The notes under the pieces were generated by a model that saw only the letters and a list, made by a program, of their open reading frames with translations, was not told where the DNA came from and made no database searches. DNA of 63,972 bases from Marinobacter santoriniensis NKSG1 (GTDB taxonomy: Bacteria; Pseudomonadota; Gammaproteobacteria; Pseudomonadales; Oleiphilaceae). The stretch covers positions 1 to 63,972 of the forward strand of contig NZ_APAT01000004.1 of assembly GCF_000347775.1 (NCBI RefSeq). Reading direction: 5' to 3'. Made by a program: the position numbers and the translations under genes. Below, in pieces: positions 1-9,863 of the stretch (its first letter is position 1; each line of letters opens with the position of its first letter).

Positions 1-20
1 TGCCTGACGACAACAAAAAC

Positions 21-52
21 GCCCGCCAGTATTACTCGTGGCGGGCTTTTTT
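21..52 (+). terminator. Rho-independent terminator
   Basis: A perfect 8-bp stem (21-28 with 39-46, GCCCGCCA/TGGCGGGC) is followed by six T on the plus strand. It would end a rightward gene lying outside the window. The A-rich stretch at 11-20 gives a U-rich tail on the other strand, so it could also serve ilvD, which ends at 65 on the minus strand. Confidence 0.85.
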
Positions 53-64
53 GTGGCCGGGTGC

Positions 65-1900
65 TCAGTCCAGCTTGGTCAGGTCACGAACCGCCCCTTT
101 GTCCGCGCTGGTCGCCAGCAACGCGTAGGCCTTGAGCGCTGCAGATACCTTGCGGTCCCGGGCCAGCTCGGGCTTCCAGCCTTTGGCGTCCCGTGCATCC
201 CGGCGCCGGTCCAGCTCTGACTGGTCCACCTGCACATTGATCGAGCGGTTCGGGATATCGATCAGAATCGTATCGCCGTTCTCAATCAGTCCGATAGCGC
301 CGCCTGCTGCGGCCTCCGGCGAGGCATGACCGATCGAAAGCCCGGAGGTCCCGCCCGAGAAACGACCGTCGGTGAGCAGTGCACAGTCCTTGCCGAGTCC
401 CTTGGATTTAAGATAGCTGGTCGGGTAGAGCATTTCCTGCATGCCCGGGCCACCTTTCGGTCCCTCGTAGCGGATAATGACGACTTCTCCCGGTTTTACT
501 TCATCATTGAGGATGCCGGCGACGGCCGAATCCTGGCTTTCGAAAACGCGGGCCTTGCCCTCGAAGACGTAGATGCTCTCGTCCACACCGGCGGTCTTGA
601 CCACACAGCCGTCCCGGGCAATGTTGCCGTAGAGTACCGCGAGGCCGCCCTCAGAGGAGTAGGCATTCTCGACGGAGCGGATGCAGCCGGCTTCGCGGTC
701 GCCATCCAGGCTGGGCCAGCGGGTGTTCTGGCTGAACGCGGTCTGGGTCGGGATGCCCGCCGGTCCGGCCTTGAAGAATTCCACCACTTCCGGGGTGGGA
801 GACTGCATGATGTCCCAGGTCTCCAGGGCTTCCTTCATGGTCTTGCTGTGAACGGTCGGCAGATCCGTGTTGATCAGTCCGCCGCGTTCCAGTTCGCCGA
901 GAATTCCCATAATGCCGCCGGCCCGGTGCACGTCTTCCATATGGTATTTCGGGGAGTTGGGCGCCACTTTGCACAGCTGGGGCACGTGGCGCGACAGCTT
1001 GTCGATGTCTGCCAGGGTGAAATTGACGCCGCCTTCCTGTGCGGCAGCCAGCAGGTGCAGGATGGTGTTGGTGGAGCCGCCCATGGCGATGTCCATGGTC
1101 ATGGCGTTCTCGAACGAAGCCAGTGAGGCAATGCTGCGCGGCAGGACGCTGGCATCGTTTTCCTCGTAATAGCGACGGGCGTTCACCACAATCTGTCGAC
1201 CGGCCTCGAGGAAGAGCTGTTTACGATCCGCATGGGTAGCCAGCAGGGAACCGTTACCGGGCAGCGCCAGACCGATGGCCTCGGTGAGACAGTTCATGGA
1301 GTTGGCGGTAAACATGCCGGAGCATGAGCCACAGGTGGGGCAGGCACTCCGCTCGTATTCCTCGACCTGTTCGTCGCTGGCGTTCGGGTCGGCGGCGATG
1401 ACCATCGCATCCACCAGGTCCAGCTTGTGTTCTGACAGCTTGGTTTTGCCGGCTTCCATCGGTCCGCCGGACACGAAAATGGTCGGGATATTGAGACGCA
1501 TGGCGGCCATCAGCATTCCCGGAGTGATCTTGTCGCAGTTGGAGATACACACCAGGGCATCGGCACAGTGGGCGTTGACCATGTATTCCACGGAATCCGC
1601 GATGATCTCCCGGGAGGGCAGCGAATACAGCATCCCGTCGTGACCCATGGCAATGCCATCGTCCACGGCAATCGTGTTGAATTCCTTGGCGACACCACCG
1701 GCGGCCTCGATTTCGCGGCAGACCAGCTGCCCCAGATCCTTCAGGTGCACGTGACCGGGCACGAACTGGGTAAACGAGTTGGCAACCGCAATAATCGGTT
1801 TGCCGAAGTCGTCGTTTTTCATACCGGTGGCGCGCCAGAGGGCGCGGGCGCCGGCCATGTTCCGGCCGGCTGTGGATGTCCGCGAACGATACTGAGGCAT
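65..1900 (-). CDS. ilvD: Dihydroxy-acid dehydratase
   Basis: Cytoplasmic enzyme that dehydrates 2,3-dihydroxy-isovalerate and 2,3-dihydroxy-3-methylvalerate to the 2-keto acids, the penultimate step of valine and isoleucine synthesis. The 611-residue product has the usual length for the long bacterial form. Family hallmarks are visible: the N-terminal [13 protein letters not shown] stretch, the cluster-ligand segments [10 protein letters not shown] and [20 protein letters not shown], and the PEAAAGG region near the C-terminus. It stands alone, divergent from the HDOD gene, with a roughly 158-bp gap between them. No attenuator or leader peptide was recognised upstream. Confidence 0.97.
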   Translation of the reverse strand: MPQYRSRTSTAGRNMAGARALWRATGMKNDDFGKPIIAVANSFTQFVPGHVHLKDLGQLVCREIEAAGGVAKEFNTIAVDDGIAMGHDGMLYSLPSREIIADSVEYMVNAHCADALVCISNCDKITPGMLMAAMRLNIPTIFVSGGPMEAGKTKLSEHKLDLVDAMVIAADPNASDEQVEEYERSACPTCGSCSGMFTANSMNCLTEAIGLALPGNGSLLATHADRKQLFLEAGRQIVVNARRYYEENDASVLPRSIASLASFENAMTMDIAMGGSTNTILHLLAAAQEGGVNFTLADIDKLSRHVPQLCKVAPNSPKYHMEDVHRAGGIMGILGELERGGLINTDLPTVHSKTMKEALETWDIMQSPTPEVVEFFKAGPAGIPTQTAFSQNTRWPSLDGDREAGCIRSVENAYSSEGGLAVLYGNIARDGCVVKTAGVDESIYVFEGKARVFESQDSAVAGILNDEVKPGEVVIIRYEGPKGGPGMQEMLYPTSYLKSKGLGKDCALLTDGRFSGGTSGLSIGHASPEAAAGGAIGLIENGDTILIDIPNRSINVQVDQSELDRRRDARDAKGWKPELARDRKVSAALKAYALLATSADKGAVRDLTKLD

Positions 1901-2058
1901 GGTGTCTTGGTCTCTCTTGTCTGTTGCCGGTTAAAAGTGCAGCTGTAAAGGATACCAGATTAGACCGTAGGCGCATGGTTGTTTTCCAGGGCGGTGGTTA
2001 CAATACTTAACAGTTGTGATCGAACTATCCCAAGGTTCTTCGAACAAGGAGTTTGCTT

Positions 2059-3312
2059 ATGGCCGGGCCGGACAGCCTGCCGTTGCGTCGCCTCAAGAGT
2101 TTTCAGCCGCTGAATCGATTAACCGATGATCAGCTGGTGTTGTTGGCCAGCCGGGCCGAACGTCGGACGCACGGGCCGGGCCAGCGGGTTGCGGAGAGGG
2201 GTGTCCGTGATGGTCTCGATATCTTTCTGGTCTCCGGGGCGGTGGAATTGCAGGCCGTGGACGGGCGGAAATCGATCATCGAGGCGGAAACCGACAAAGC
2301 ACTCAACCCGATTGCCCGTCTGCAGCCGCGCATGTACGACGTGGTGGCCGTGAAACCATCGGAATTCCTCGTGATAGAGCAGGATGTGCTGAATCAGCTG
2401 CTCCGATCGGCTCCGGTCAACCAGGTGGAAATGGGTTCCGAGGATGGCGTGTCCGGAGGCGATGAAGAACATCAACTGTTGATGGAGTTCTATTCCGAGC
2501 TTCGCTCAAACCAGATCAAATTGCCCAGTGTGCCCGACGTGGCCTGGAAGGTTCGCCGGGCGGTGGATCGGGACGAGTCGTCGGCAGAGCAGGTGGCAGC
2601 GGTTGTATCTGCCGATCCGGCCATGGCCGCCAAGCTTGTCCGTTCCTGTAACAGCCCGCTCTACCGCGGCTTCAGCGACGTTCGCAATGTTCGCGAGGCT
2701 GTGGTTCGGCTGGGTATGCGTACGACGCGCCAGCTCGTATCCGTCTTTGCGTTGCGAGAGGTGTTCAAAACCCGGCAGGCGTCGCTGCAGAAGGAGATGG
2801 AGAAGCTCTGGACCCACTCCCGTGAGGTCGCTGCGCTGTGCTGGGTGCTCGCGGACCAGGCAACCCGGATCGATCCCGAAGAGGCCCTTTTGGCAGGGCT
2901 GTTGCACGATATTGGCGTGGTACCGGTGCTGGTTCAGGCCGAGCATCATTCGGCGCTGTTTTCCAATGAAGCCAACCTGGGACATGCCATCCGGGAGTTG
3001 CGAGCTGATGTCGGCACCGCGGTGCTGGAGAATTGGGCCTTCCCTGCCGCGTTTCTCGAGTCGGTCCGGCATGCCGAAGACTGGCACTATGAATGCCGCG
3101 AGCCCGAACCGCAGTTGGTCGACGTGGTGATCGTGGCCCAATTGCATTCGATGATCGGGTCAAACCAGAACGACAGTCTGCCAGCGTTTGATGAAGTCCC
3201 TGCCTATCGGCGTCTGGGAGAACTGGAGCTCAATGCTTCCCGCAGTCTTCAGTTGCTCACCGAAGCCCGCGCGCGCGTTCAGGAAGTCCAGCAGTTGTTG
3301 TCGATTCGGTGA
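2059..3312 (+). CDS. HDOD-domain protein with N-terminal cNMP-binding-like fold
   Basis: Probable cytoplasmic signalling or regulatory protein, 417 residues. Residues about 10-115 look like a cyclic-nucleotide-binding-like beta barrel (FLVSGAVELQAVDG). Residues about 150-340 form an HDOD domain, a degenerate HD-hydrolase relative, recognisable by LPSVPDVAWKV, the SADPAMAAKLVRSCNSP segment and GLLHDIG. HDOD proteins generally act as non-enzymatic signalling scaffolds; the ligand here is unknown. An in-frame TTG lies at 2053, but ATG 2059 sits 7 bases after AAGGAG (2046-2051) and is preferred. Its stop overlaps the start of the next gene, so the two are probably translated together. Confidence 0.85.
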   Translation: MAGPDSLPLRRLKSFQPLNRLTDDQLVLLASRAERRTHGPGQRVAERGVRDGLDIFLVSGAVELQAVDGRKSIIEAETDKALNPIARLQPRMYDVVAVKPSEFLVIEQDVLNQLLRSAPVNQVEMGSEDGVSGGDEEHQLLMEFYSELRSNQIKLPSVPDVAWKVRRAVDRDESSAEQVAAVVSADPAMAAKLVRSCNSPLYRGFSDVRNVREAVVRLGMRTTRQLVSVFALREVFKTRQASLQKEMEKLWTHSREVAALCWVLADQATRIDPEEALLAGLLHDIGVVPVLVQAEHHSALFSNEANLGHAIRELRADVGTAVLENWAFPAAFLESVRHAEDWHYECREPEPQLVDVVIVAQLHSMIGSNQNDSLPAFDEVPAYRRLGELELNASRSLQLLTEARARVQEVQQLLSIR

Positions 3313-3905
3313 AGAGCAAAATGACCGTGACCGTCCCCCTGTTTCCGCTCAACTCCATCGTCCTGCCCGGCGGTCGTATTCCGCTTCAGCTGTTCGAGCC
3401 GAGGTACATCGACATGTTGACCCGGTGTCTGAAAGACGACGAGGGGTTCGTCGTGGTGCTGCTTCGGGAGGGGGCGGAAGCCGGTCCGGGGGCCAGCTTC
3501 TATGAGGTGGGTACCTACGTCCGGATCATTGACTTCCAGCAGCTGGAGAATGGCCTGCTGGGTATTACCGTCGAGGGTGAATCGAAAGTGACCGTTCTCC
3601 GGAGCTGGCGTGAGCCGGACGGACTCAACGTCGGCGATGTCGAACACCTCGAAGGCGAGGCGCAGAGCGCCGTGCCCGAACAGCACATTGAGCTCCAGTC
3701 GGTTCTGGAGGCCCTGTTTCGCCATCCGGTCGTTCGCGATCTGAAAATGCAGGTGGATTATGAAGACGCCCGCCATGTGGGGTGGCGACTGACGGAGCTT
3801 CTACCTCTCGACAAGCAGGAAAAGCAACGGCTGGTGGAACTTCAGGATCCCCTCGAGCGCCTCAATCGACTGCAGGAACTTCTCGAGGCGCTTGAGCCGG
3901 GGTGA
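3309..3905 (+). CDS. LON substrate-binding-domain protein (YcaM/PA-type peptidase S16 N-domain)
   Basis: Small stand-alone protein of 198 residues carrying only the LON N-terminal substrate-binding fold: VTVPLFPLNSIVLPGG, then LQLFEPRYIDMLTRCL, a classic start for this domain. No ATPase or protease region is present, so it is not Lon protease. Its role is unknown and may be protein recognition. The GTG start (3309) overlaps the TGA of the upstream HDOD gene by 3 bases; an internal ATG at 3321 is an alternative. Its last 44 bases overlap the convergent DedA-PAP2 gene. Confidence 0.85.
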   Translation: MKSKMTVTVPLFPLNSIVLPGGRIPLQLFEPRYIDMLTRCLKDDEGFVVVLLREGAEAGPGASFYEVGTYVRIIDFQQLENGLLGITVEGESKVTVLRSWREPDGLNVGDVEHLEGEAQSAVPEQHIELQSVLEALFRHPVVRDLKMQVDYEDARHVGWRLTELLPLDKQEKQRLVELQDPLERLNRLQELLEALEPG

Positions 3906-5376
3906 TCTCCCGGGTCACCGCCGAGTGGCTGGCCTGGGGCGTATACCGGTAACTGGCCTCTGGCCACTGGTGCAGGATATAGCCGACCGAAAAGGCCAGC
4001 CAGGCCGACACGCCCAGAACGCTCAGCGCGTCCATCGGAATGGGCGTGCGATCATATCGGCTGTAACTGGCCCGCACAAAACCGGTCACCGCCAGTCCCA
4101 GCAGGATGCCCCCGACAATGTCCGAGAACCAGTGTACCTCCAGGTAGAGGCGGCTTACCGCGACGGGCAGTACTGGCAGTGACAGGAGTACATAGGTGCG
4201 CCAGCGCCGACGCTGACCGAATTCCGCCGCGACGAAGCTGGCCAGAAGGGTCACCAGCACGGTGATGCCGGCGGCGTGACCGCTGGGAAAGGCGCCGGAG
4301 GCCGGGGGCTGGTTGACCACCGCCGGTCGCGGCAGATCGAGCCCGGTCTTCAGGCCCCATACCAGGCTCCACGTCAGTGCCAGCGCCAGGGCTATGTGCA
4401 GGGCCGCGGCGTAATACCCGCGAAACGCCAGCACCAGCATGGCGAGTCCCGCCGCCACGACCAGCACCAGCGGGTCGCCCAGCAGGGTCGCCACCAGTGC
4501 GGGTCCGTCCATCAGTGGGTGACGGAGCTGTTCGAACCAGAGCAGCACGGTCTGGTTGAATGGGTCCAGAGCGCCGCTGATGGCCAGTTGTTCCCAGATC
4601 AGGAACAGGCCGCAGCAGGCAATGGAAAGCATCAGGGAAGCAAGGGGGAATTCGCCAGCGCGGGCCGGTCGCTGGTTGCTGTAAAGTCGCCAGAATCGAT
4701 GGGACAGTTCATACCGTGCAACGCGCTCTTCGAGCCATCGATAAAAGCGTCCGCCACCGCCCAGGCCCAACTGGAACTGCACCAGAACATAGTACACCAC
4801 CAGCAGGGCCAGTAGGCTGACGCCGGTGACTGCGTAGAAATGGGGGGGCAGCTCGATGCCTGTCTGTAGAGCACTGCCCACCAGGAATCCGGGAATGACG
4901 TATGCCGGGGCCCAGGCAATGGCCGACACGATGTTGATGCCAAGGAATCGCTGCCAGGGCATGTGCAGGGCGCCGGCCACCAGCGGAATAATCGGACGGA
5001 TCGGTCCGATAAAACGCCCGATAACGACACTTTTGCCCCCGTGTTTCCGGAAGAAGGTTTCTCCCTTGCCAATCAGGACTGGGTAGCGTTTGAACGGCCA
5101 GACGGACGTCAGTCGCCCCTTCAGTGTCTGCCCGATGAAGAAGCTGATGCCGTCGCCTACGACCGCGCCCAGAAAGGCCCAGGTCATGGCCTCGACCAAG
5201 GGCATGCCGGTTTTGCCAGCCAGTGCGGCGATGGCAAACAGAATGGCAACGCCCGGTACAATCAGGCCGGCAATGGCCAGGGATTCCACGCAAGCGGTGA
5301 GGAAAAGCGCGACCGCCAGCCATCCGGGATTCGACGACAGCCAGGCGGTGAGGTCAGAGAGCCAGGCGCCAGTCAT
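3862..5376 (-). CDS. DedA-PAP2 fusion membrane phosphatase
   Basis: Inner-membrane protein of 504 residues joining two families. Residues about 15-200 are a DedA/SNARE-associated domain with the signature around 113-140 (HGGKSVVIGRFIGPIRP). Residues about 250-430 are a PAP2 acid phosphatase with all three motifs: KTGLDLPRP (343-351), PSGH (364-367) and SRLYLEVHWFSD (408-419). The catalytic residues are therefore intact. Such fusions are known and are proposed to flip and dephosphorylate polyprenyl or phosphatidyl phosphates; the substrate here is inferred. Its ATG overlaps the TGA of the upstream GGDEF gene (ATGA), so it is the last gene of a coupled trio. It overlaps the LON gene tail to tail. 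Confidence 0.92.
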   Translation of the reverse strand: MTGAWLSDLTAWLSSNPGWLAVALFLTACVESLAIAGLIVPGVAILFAIAALAGKTGMPLVEAMTWAFLGAVVGDGISFFIGQTLKGRLTSVWPFKRYPVLIGKGETFFRKHGGKSVVIGRFIGPIRPIIPLVAGALHMPWQRFLGINIVSAIAWAPAYVIPGFLVGSALQTGIELPPHFYAVTGVSLLALLVVYYVLVQFQLGLGGGGRFYRWLEERVARYELSHRFWRLYSNQRPARAGEFPLASLMLSIACCGLFLIWEQLAISGALDPFNQTVLLWFEQLRHPLMDGPALVATLLGDPLVLVVAAGLAMLVLAFRGYYAAALHIALALALTWSLVWGLKTGLDLPRPAVVNQPPASGAFPSGHAAGITVLVTLLASFVAAEFGQRRRWRTYVLLSLPVLPVAVSRLYLEVHWFSDIVGGILLGLAVTGFVRASYSRYDRTPIPMDALSVLGVSAWLAFSVGYILHQWPEASYRYTPQASHSAVTREITPAQAPREVPAVD

Positions 5377-6371
5377 GCCTCAATGGTCTCTCCCGGGCTG
5401 AACCAGATGGAGTCGGCGCCCCGTTTGCGCGCTTCTTCCATCGCACCGTGGGCCCGTTTGCGGAGGGTATCCGTGCGGGTATCGCCGTTGCCGCGTGTGG
5501 TGCAGCCCAGACTCACGGTGGCCTTGCCGACGACTGCCCACTGATGTTCACCGATGGTTCTGCGGATGCGCTCGGCAATGACCCGGACGCCTTCCTCCGG
5601 GGTAAACGGCAGGATCAGGAAGAATTCGGATTCGTTCAGGGTGTAGAGGGTGTCGCCCGCCCGGATAACACCGAACAGATGTTGGGTCATGTCCCGGAAC
5701 AGTGTCTGCAGGGCTGCATTACCGTGCAGGTCCTTGGCTTCCGCTGCGTAGTCGATGCCCAGATGAACCACCGACAGGGGGTGGCCGGTTGCAATGGCGC
5801 GACTGATTTCCTTCTGCAGCGTTTCATCCAGGAACCGCGCATTATGGGCACCAGTCACCGGATCCGTGATGGCCAGATCCTCCGCCGACTGCGCCATGTG
5901 ATCGTAATGCCAGGTATACAGTGCTGTTGTAACGAGCAGAATGACCAGTCCGGTGGTGGTGACCATGGCGTCCTCCACCGGATGGCTGAGGAACAGAACC
6001 ACCGACATGGGAGTGACCAGAAGCAGGGATAACGCCAGCCCCTGGCGAAGCGGGAGAATCAGGAGGTTCAGTATCAGCAGGGGCATGGCCCAGTGGCTGA
6101 TGCCCGGTCCGTTCATGCTGATCAGTGCTGCCAGCAGCCCGCTGTTGAGCGCGGAGAGGATGATCAGGTGGCCCGGGGCAGATAACTGGTGCCGTCGGCT
6201 GATAATGGTATAGGCCAGTCCCGCGAGGCTGAGGATAGCCATCCCGGAGGCCAGGTAGAACAGATCGTAGAATCCGTACCGCAGGTTTTGCACGGCCAGG
6301 GCAGCGATGAACAGGGTCGCCAGGGCGTAGCCTGCGCTATGGGTGATCGTGCGTAGCCTGGTTTCGGTCAT
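5373..6371 (-). CDS. Membrane protein with degenerate GGDEF domain, I-site retained
   Basis: A 332-residue protein with about five to six predicted membrane helices (residues 12-155), then a GGDEF-fold domain starting at DPVTGAHNARFLDETL. The catalytic GG(D/E)EF is replaced by NESEF (246-250), so diguanylate cyclase activity is unlikely. The inhibitory-site motif RxxD is kept as RAGD (237-240) at the canonical five-residue spacing. This combination suggests a c-di-GMP receptor, as in PelD-type proteins; that is an inference. The gene overlaps its neighbours on both sides by 4 bases, so it is translationally coupled with a similar upstream gene and with the DedA-PAP2 gene. Confidence 0.85.
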   Translation of the reverse strand: MTETRLRTITHSAGYALATLFIAALAVQNLRYGFYDLFYLASGMAILSLAGLAYTIISRRHQLSAPGHLIILSALNSGLLAALISMNGPGISHWAMPLLILNLLILPLRQGLALSLLLVTPMSVVLFLSHPVEDAMVTTTGLVILLVTTALYTWHYDHMAQSAEDLAITDPVTGAHNARFLDETLQKEISRAIATGHPLSVVHLGIDYAAEAKDLHGNAALQTLFRDMTQHLFGVIRAGDTLYTLNESEFFLILPFTPEEGVRVIAERIRRTIGEHQWAVVGKATVSLGCTTRGNGDTRTDTLRKRAHGAMEEARKRGADSIWFSPGETIEA

Positions 6372-7381
6372 GATGCCGGCCCCCCGTGCTCTGTCGTGGA
6401 TCGAGCCGTATGCGACCAGGCGCTGTAGGTCTGGGTACGGTTGCCACCCTGTTGCTGGGCCCGGCGCAATGCGTGTGCGGCGCTCTGCTGGAGGCTGTCG
6501 GCATCGTCGCCGATATTGAGACCGGCGATGCCGGTACTGACCGTGAGATTCAATCCGTGTGATTCCAGCAGGGTGCGGAGCCCGCTGCGAATGATATCTG
6601 CCCGGTTCCCGGCATCGCCGGTGGAGATTCCCGGAAGAATGATCAGGAACTGAAGGTCTGCGACCCGGTAATAGGTGTCGAAATCGCGGATCTGGGAGTG
6701 CAGGTAACGGCCGATCCGGGGCAGGATGGACCGGATATCTTCGGCCGGTTCGTGATCGCTCACATGGGTGTCCAGTCCGACCATGATGACCGACAGATCG
6801 GTGCCTTCCCGTTCGCTGCGCTGGATTTCCTTGTGCAGGTCGGCGGACAGATATTCACGGCTGGCTGCCTGGGTCAGCTCGTCCGTACGCCGAAGGGGGG
6901 CCAGCTGCCGGTTCTTGTATTCCCGGAGGAAGACCAGCAATCCGGAGAGCATCAGGGTCAGCAGGAACGCGCTTACCAGCTGGTGCCGGTCCGGGAGTCC
7001 CGTCATCCACTGGGTCCCTGCCATGACCAGCACGCCGACTGCCAGCGAGAGGCCGGCGGCAATGACCGGCCGAAACAGGGCAAAGGCAACCAGCGGCATC
7101 GCATAAAGCCAGTGCGTCATCGCCCAGGGGCCCAGCAGGAATGCCGACAGGGTCAGGCAGGTGGTCACGATGAAGAAAAGACGTTGAATGGTTGGCCAGG
7201 GCTGTCTTTTCCGGGCCGGATGAAAGTTCCGGCCGCTGATAACGACGCCCGCTGCCGCTGCCGCCACGGCTGACATGAGAGGGTCGCCCAACAAGGCGCT
7301 GGCGATGGCAATAATGATCAGTCCCGCGAAACCGGCCCGTGACAGCCTGCTCAACAAGAATTTTTCGGCCGTCTGGGCCAT
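6368..7381 (-). CDS. Second membrane protein with degenerate GGDEF domain, I-site retained
   Basis: A 337-residue paralogue of the downstream gene: about five to six membrane helices (residues 15-155), then a GGDEF-like domain (DELTQAASREYL). The active-site motif is ADLQF (241-245), and the I-site RDFD (232-235) lies exactly five residues before it. Catalysis is therefore improbable, while c-di-GMP binding remains possible. I place the start at ATG 7381, behind a GAGGAAGGA ribosome-binding site, rather than at the ATG ten codons earlier. Its 3' end overlaps the next gene by 4 bases. It heads a three-gene unit transcribed away from proA. Confidence 0.82.
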   Translation of the reverse strand: MAQTAEKFLLSRLSRAGFAGLIIIAIASALLGDPLMSAVAAAAAGVVISGRNFHPARKRQPWPTIQRLFFIVTTCLTLSAFLLGPWAMTHWLYAMPLVAFALFRPVIAAGLSLAVGVLVMAGTQWMTGLPDRHQLVSAFLLTLMLSGLLVFLREYKNRQLAPLRRTDELTQAASREYLSADLHKEIQRSEREGTDLSVIMVGLDTHVSDHEPAEDIRSILPRIGRYLHSQIRDFDTYYRVADLQFLIILPGISTGDAGNRADIIRSGLRTLLESHGLNLTVSTGIAGLNIGDDADSLQQSAAHALRRAQQQGGNRTQTYSAWSHTARSTTEHGGPAS

Positions 7382-7410
7382 GGTGTGTCCTTCCTCTCCC
7401 GGCGCGTCCA

Positions 7411-7441
7411 TTGAGTATTAAGCATAGCGCAGCGGTATAAT
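7411..7441 (+). promoter_or_regulatory. Candidate sigma70 promoter for the proA run
   Basis: A perfect -10 TATAAT (7436-7441) has a TTGAGT (7411-7416) 19 bases upstream. The spacer is longer than optimal, so this is a candidate only. It lies about 85 bases before proA in the gap between divergent genes. Confidence 0.35.
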
Positions 7442-7527
7442 AATGGTTTGGGGTGCGTACTTGAAACGGGAAAGGTAAAGTTAGGCCCTTATTACGTATT
7501 TTGATGTCGAACTGACAAGGTAACAGG

Positions 7528-8784
7528 ATGGATATTGCAGGATACATGGCCGAGGTTGGTCAGCAGGCCCGGGCCGCCGCCACACTGGTGGCAAAGTCCA
7601 CGACGGCTGTGCGCAACAGGGCACTGCTGGCAACTGCAGACGCACTGGATGCCGCGCGAGGTGAGTTGGCGGTTGCCAACAGCAAGGATCTCGAGAAAGG
7701 ACGGGAGAACGGTCTGGACGCGGCGATGCTGGATCGTCTGGAGCTGACACCGGAGCGGATCGACTCCATGATTGAGGGCCTGCAGCAGGTTGCCTCGCTT
7801 CCGGATCCCATTGGCGAGATTACCGACATGACCTATCGCCCCTCCGGCATTCAGGTCGGAAAGATGCGGGTTCCCCTGGGGGTGATCGGGATCATCTACG
7901 AATCCCGTCCGAACGTGACGGTTGAAGCCGCAAGCCTGTGTCTGAAGTCGGGAAATGCCACCATCCTCAGGGGTGGATCCGAAGCCATCCATTCCAATCA
8001 GGCGATTGCCCGCTGTCTTGCCATTGGCCTGGCCGAGGCCGGTCTTCCGGAAAATGCCGTACAGGTGATCAAGACCACCGATCGTGCGGCGGTGGGCGAG
8101 CTGATCACGATGCCGGCCTACGTCGATGTGATCGTGCCCCGCGGCGGCAAGGGGCTGATCGAACGGATCAGCCGGGATGCCCGTGTGCCGGTGATCAAAC
8201 ACCTGGACGGCGTATGTCATGTCTACATCGACAGTCACGCGGATCCCGAGAAGGCCCTGCGCGTGGCGGTGAATGCCAAGACCCAGCGGTACGGAACCTG
8301 CAACACCATGGAAACCCTCCTGGTGGATCAGGAAATTGCCGAAGATATCCTGCCGCTGCTGGCGGAGGCCTTTGAGGAAAAAGGGGTGGAGTTGCGAGGG
8401 TGTCCGGCAACCCGCGCTGTGGTTCCCTCGGCCAAAGAGGCGGTGGACGCAGACTGGGAAGCCGAATACCTGGCTCCCATCCTGGCAGTGCGCGTGGTGG
8501 ACGGTCTGGATGGAGCGATCGCGCATATCAACCGCTACAGCTCCCAGCACACCGACAGCATCGTCACTGAAAACTATACCCGGGCCCGGCGTTTCCTCAC
8601 GGAAGTGGATTCCAGCTCTGTGATGGTCAATGCCTCGACCCGGTTTGCCGACGGATTCGAGTACGGTCTGGGCGCAGAGATCGGCATCTCCACCGACAAG
8701 ATCCATGCCCGCGGTCCCGTGGGACTGGAAGGCCTCACGTCCCAGAAATACGTGGTGTTCGGCGACGGCCACATCCGGACCTGA
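7528..8784 (+). CDS. proA: Gamma-glutamyl phosphate reductase
   Basis: Cytoplasmic NADPH-dependent enzyme reducing L-glutamyl-5-phosphate to glutamate-5-semialdehyde, the second step of proline synthesis. The 418-residue length matches the family. Typical segments are seen: [45 protein letters not shown] and the catalytic-cysteine region [15 protein letters not shown]. The ATG follows an AAGG-type site (AAGGTAACAGG). The stop shares one base with the nadD start (TGATG), which indicates coupled translation. Confidence 0.97.
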   Translation: MDIAGYMAEVGQQARAAATLVAKSTTAVRNRALLATADALDAARGELAVANSKDLEKGRENGLDAAMLDRLELTPERIDSMIEGLQQVASLPDPIGEITDMTYRPSGIQVGKMRVPLGVIGIIYESRPNVTVEAASLCLKSGNATILRGGSEAIHSNQAIARCLAIGLAEAGLPENAVQVIKTTDRAAVGELITMPAYVDVIVPRGGKGLIERISRDARVPVIKHLDGVCHVYIDSHADPEKALRVAVNAKTQRYGTCNTMETLLVDQEIAEDILPLLAEAFEEKGVELRGCPATRAVVPSAKEAVDADWEAEYLAPILAVRVVDGLDGAIAHINRYSSQHTDSIVTENYTRARRFLTEVDSSSVMVNASTRFADGFEYGLGAEIGISTDKIHARGPVGLEGLTSQKYVVFGDGHIRT

Positions 8785-9440
8785 TGTCCATGCATGTGAT
8801 CTACGGCGGAACCTTCGACCCCGTGCACCACGGGCACCTGCGACTGGCCATCGAGCTGTGTGACCGCCTGGGCGTGGCGAACGTCAGCCTGGTGCCCTGC
8901 CATATCCCGCCACACCGCGGCGACACCGGCGCCAGTGCGGGGCAGCGGCTGACGCTGCTGGAGCTGGCGATTCGCGACGAAGCCAGTCTGCGGATTGATG
9001 ACCGGGAACTCCGGCGGGCCGGCGCTTCCTACACCGCGGATACGCTGCGCCAGCTCCGGGCCGAACTGGGCCCGGATGAGCCGCTGGTGATGGTGGTCGG
9101 TACCGACGCCTTTGCCAGCTTTGACCGCTGGCGGGAGTGGGACATGATTCCCGAGCTGGCCCACATCGTTGTGGTGCAACGTCCGGGGCCGGCGCTGGAT
9201 CCGGACGGTCAGCCGGCAAAGCTGCTGGCTGAACGCAAAGTCAGCGATCCGGCGCGTCTCCGTGAGAGTCCGGCCGGCCTCGTGCTGGCACTGGACGCGC
9301 CGCTGCTGGATATTTCCGCCACCGGTATCCGTGATCGAATTGCCCAGGGGCGTTCTCCCCGATATCTGATCCCGGACGGGGTCTGGGCGGAGATTCGACG
9401 GCAGGGGCTTTATGGCGCCTGCCCGGACGGGAACTTTTAG
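8784..9440 (+). CDS. nadD: Nicotinate-nucleotide adenylyltransferase
   Basis: Cytoplasmic enzyme that joins ATP and nicotinate mononucleotide to give deamido-NAD. The nucleotidyltransferase signature is clear: YGGTFDPVHHGHLRLA at the N-terminus, VPCHIPPHR for substrate binding, and ISATGIRDRIAQG near the C-terminus, matching the (I/S)SxTxIR motif. Length 218 residues is normal. The ATG at 8784 overlaps the proA stop; ATG 8790 is an alternative start two codons on. proA-nadD-rsfS-rlmH is a conserved order in many gammaproteobacteria. Confidence 0.96.
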   Translation: MSMHVIYGGTFDPVHHGHLRLAIELCDRLGVANVSLVPCHIPPHRGDTGASAGQRLTLLELAIRDEASLRIDDRELRRAGASYTADTLRQLRAELGPDEPLVMVVGTDAFASFDRWREWDMIPELAHIVVVQRPGPALDPDGQPAKLLAERKVSDPARLRESPAGLVLALDAPLLDISATGIRDRIAQGRSPRYLIPDGVWAEIRRQGLYGACPDGNF

Positions 9441-9510
9441 TGCTACAATTCCGTCTCATTGAGACTTTTCGGGCAGGCAATCCGGCCGATGTCCGATTAA
9501 CAGGGTGATT

Positions 9511-9861
9511 ATGCAGGCAGAAGAACTGAAAGATTTGGTGGTCACGGCACTGGAAGACGTGAAGGCGCAGGACATCAGTGTCATTGATGTGCGCGATCGG
9601 ACCAGTGTCACGGACTTCATGGTGCTGGCGTCCGGCACCTCCAACCGTCACGTTAAATCCCTCGCCGATTCGGTGGTGGTTGAAGCCAAGGAGCAGGGAG
9701 TTCGGGCCAGCAACGTCGAGGGCGCAACTGCCAGCGACTGGATCCTGGTCGACCTCGGCGATGTCGTTGTTCATGTGATGATGCCCGCTACCCGCGAGTT
9801 CTACGATCTGGAGCGACTCTGGCGCGATGCTCCGGATCTTGGCGCCGCGGGCAGAGAATAA
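9511..9861 (+). CDS. rsfS: Ribosomal silencing factor RsfS
   Basis: Binds ribosomal protein L14 on the 50S subunit and blocks subunit joining when nutrients are scarce. The 116-residue product shows the family pattern: [38 protein letters not shown], then [15 protein letters not shown] and the C-terminal [10 protein letters not shown]. An in-frame GTG at 9505 exists, but ATG 9511 follows CAGGGTG more suitably. rlmH follows two bases later. Confidence 0.95.
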   Translation: MQAEELKDLVVTALEDVKAQDISVIDVRDRTSVTDFMVLASGTSNRHVKSLADSVVVEAKEQGVRASNVEGATASDWILVDLGDVVVHVMMPATREFYDLERLWRDAPDLGAAGRE

Positions 9862-9863
9862 GC

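Noticed and set aside
326..1126. Plus-strand 266-codon frame across ilvD
   Set aside because: A mirror of the ilvD coding strand in high-G+C DNA, with no homology pattern.
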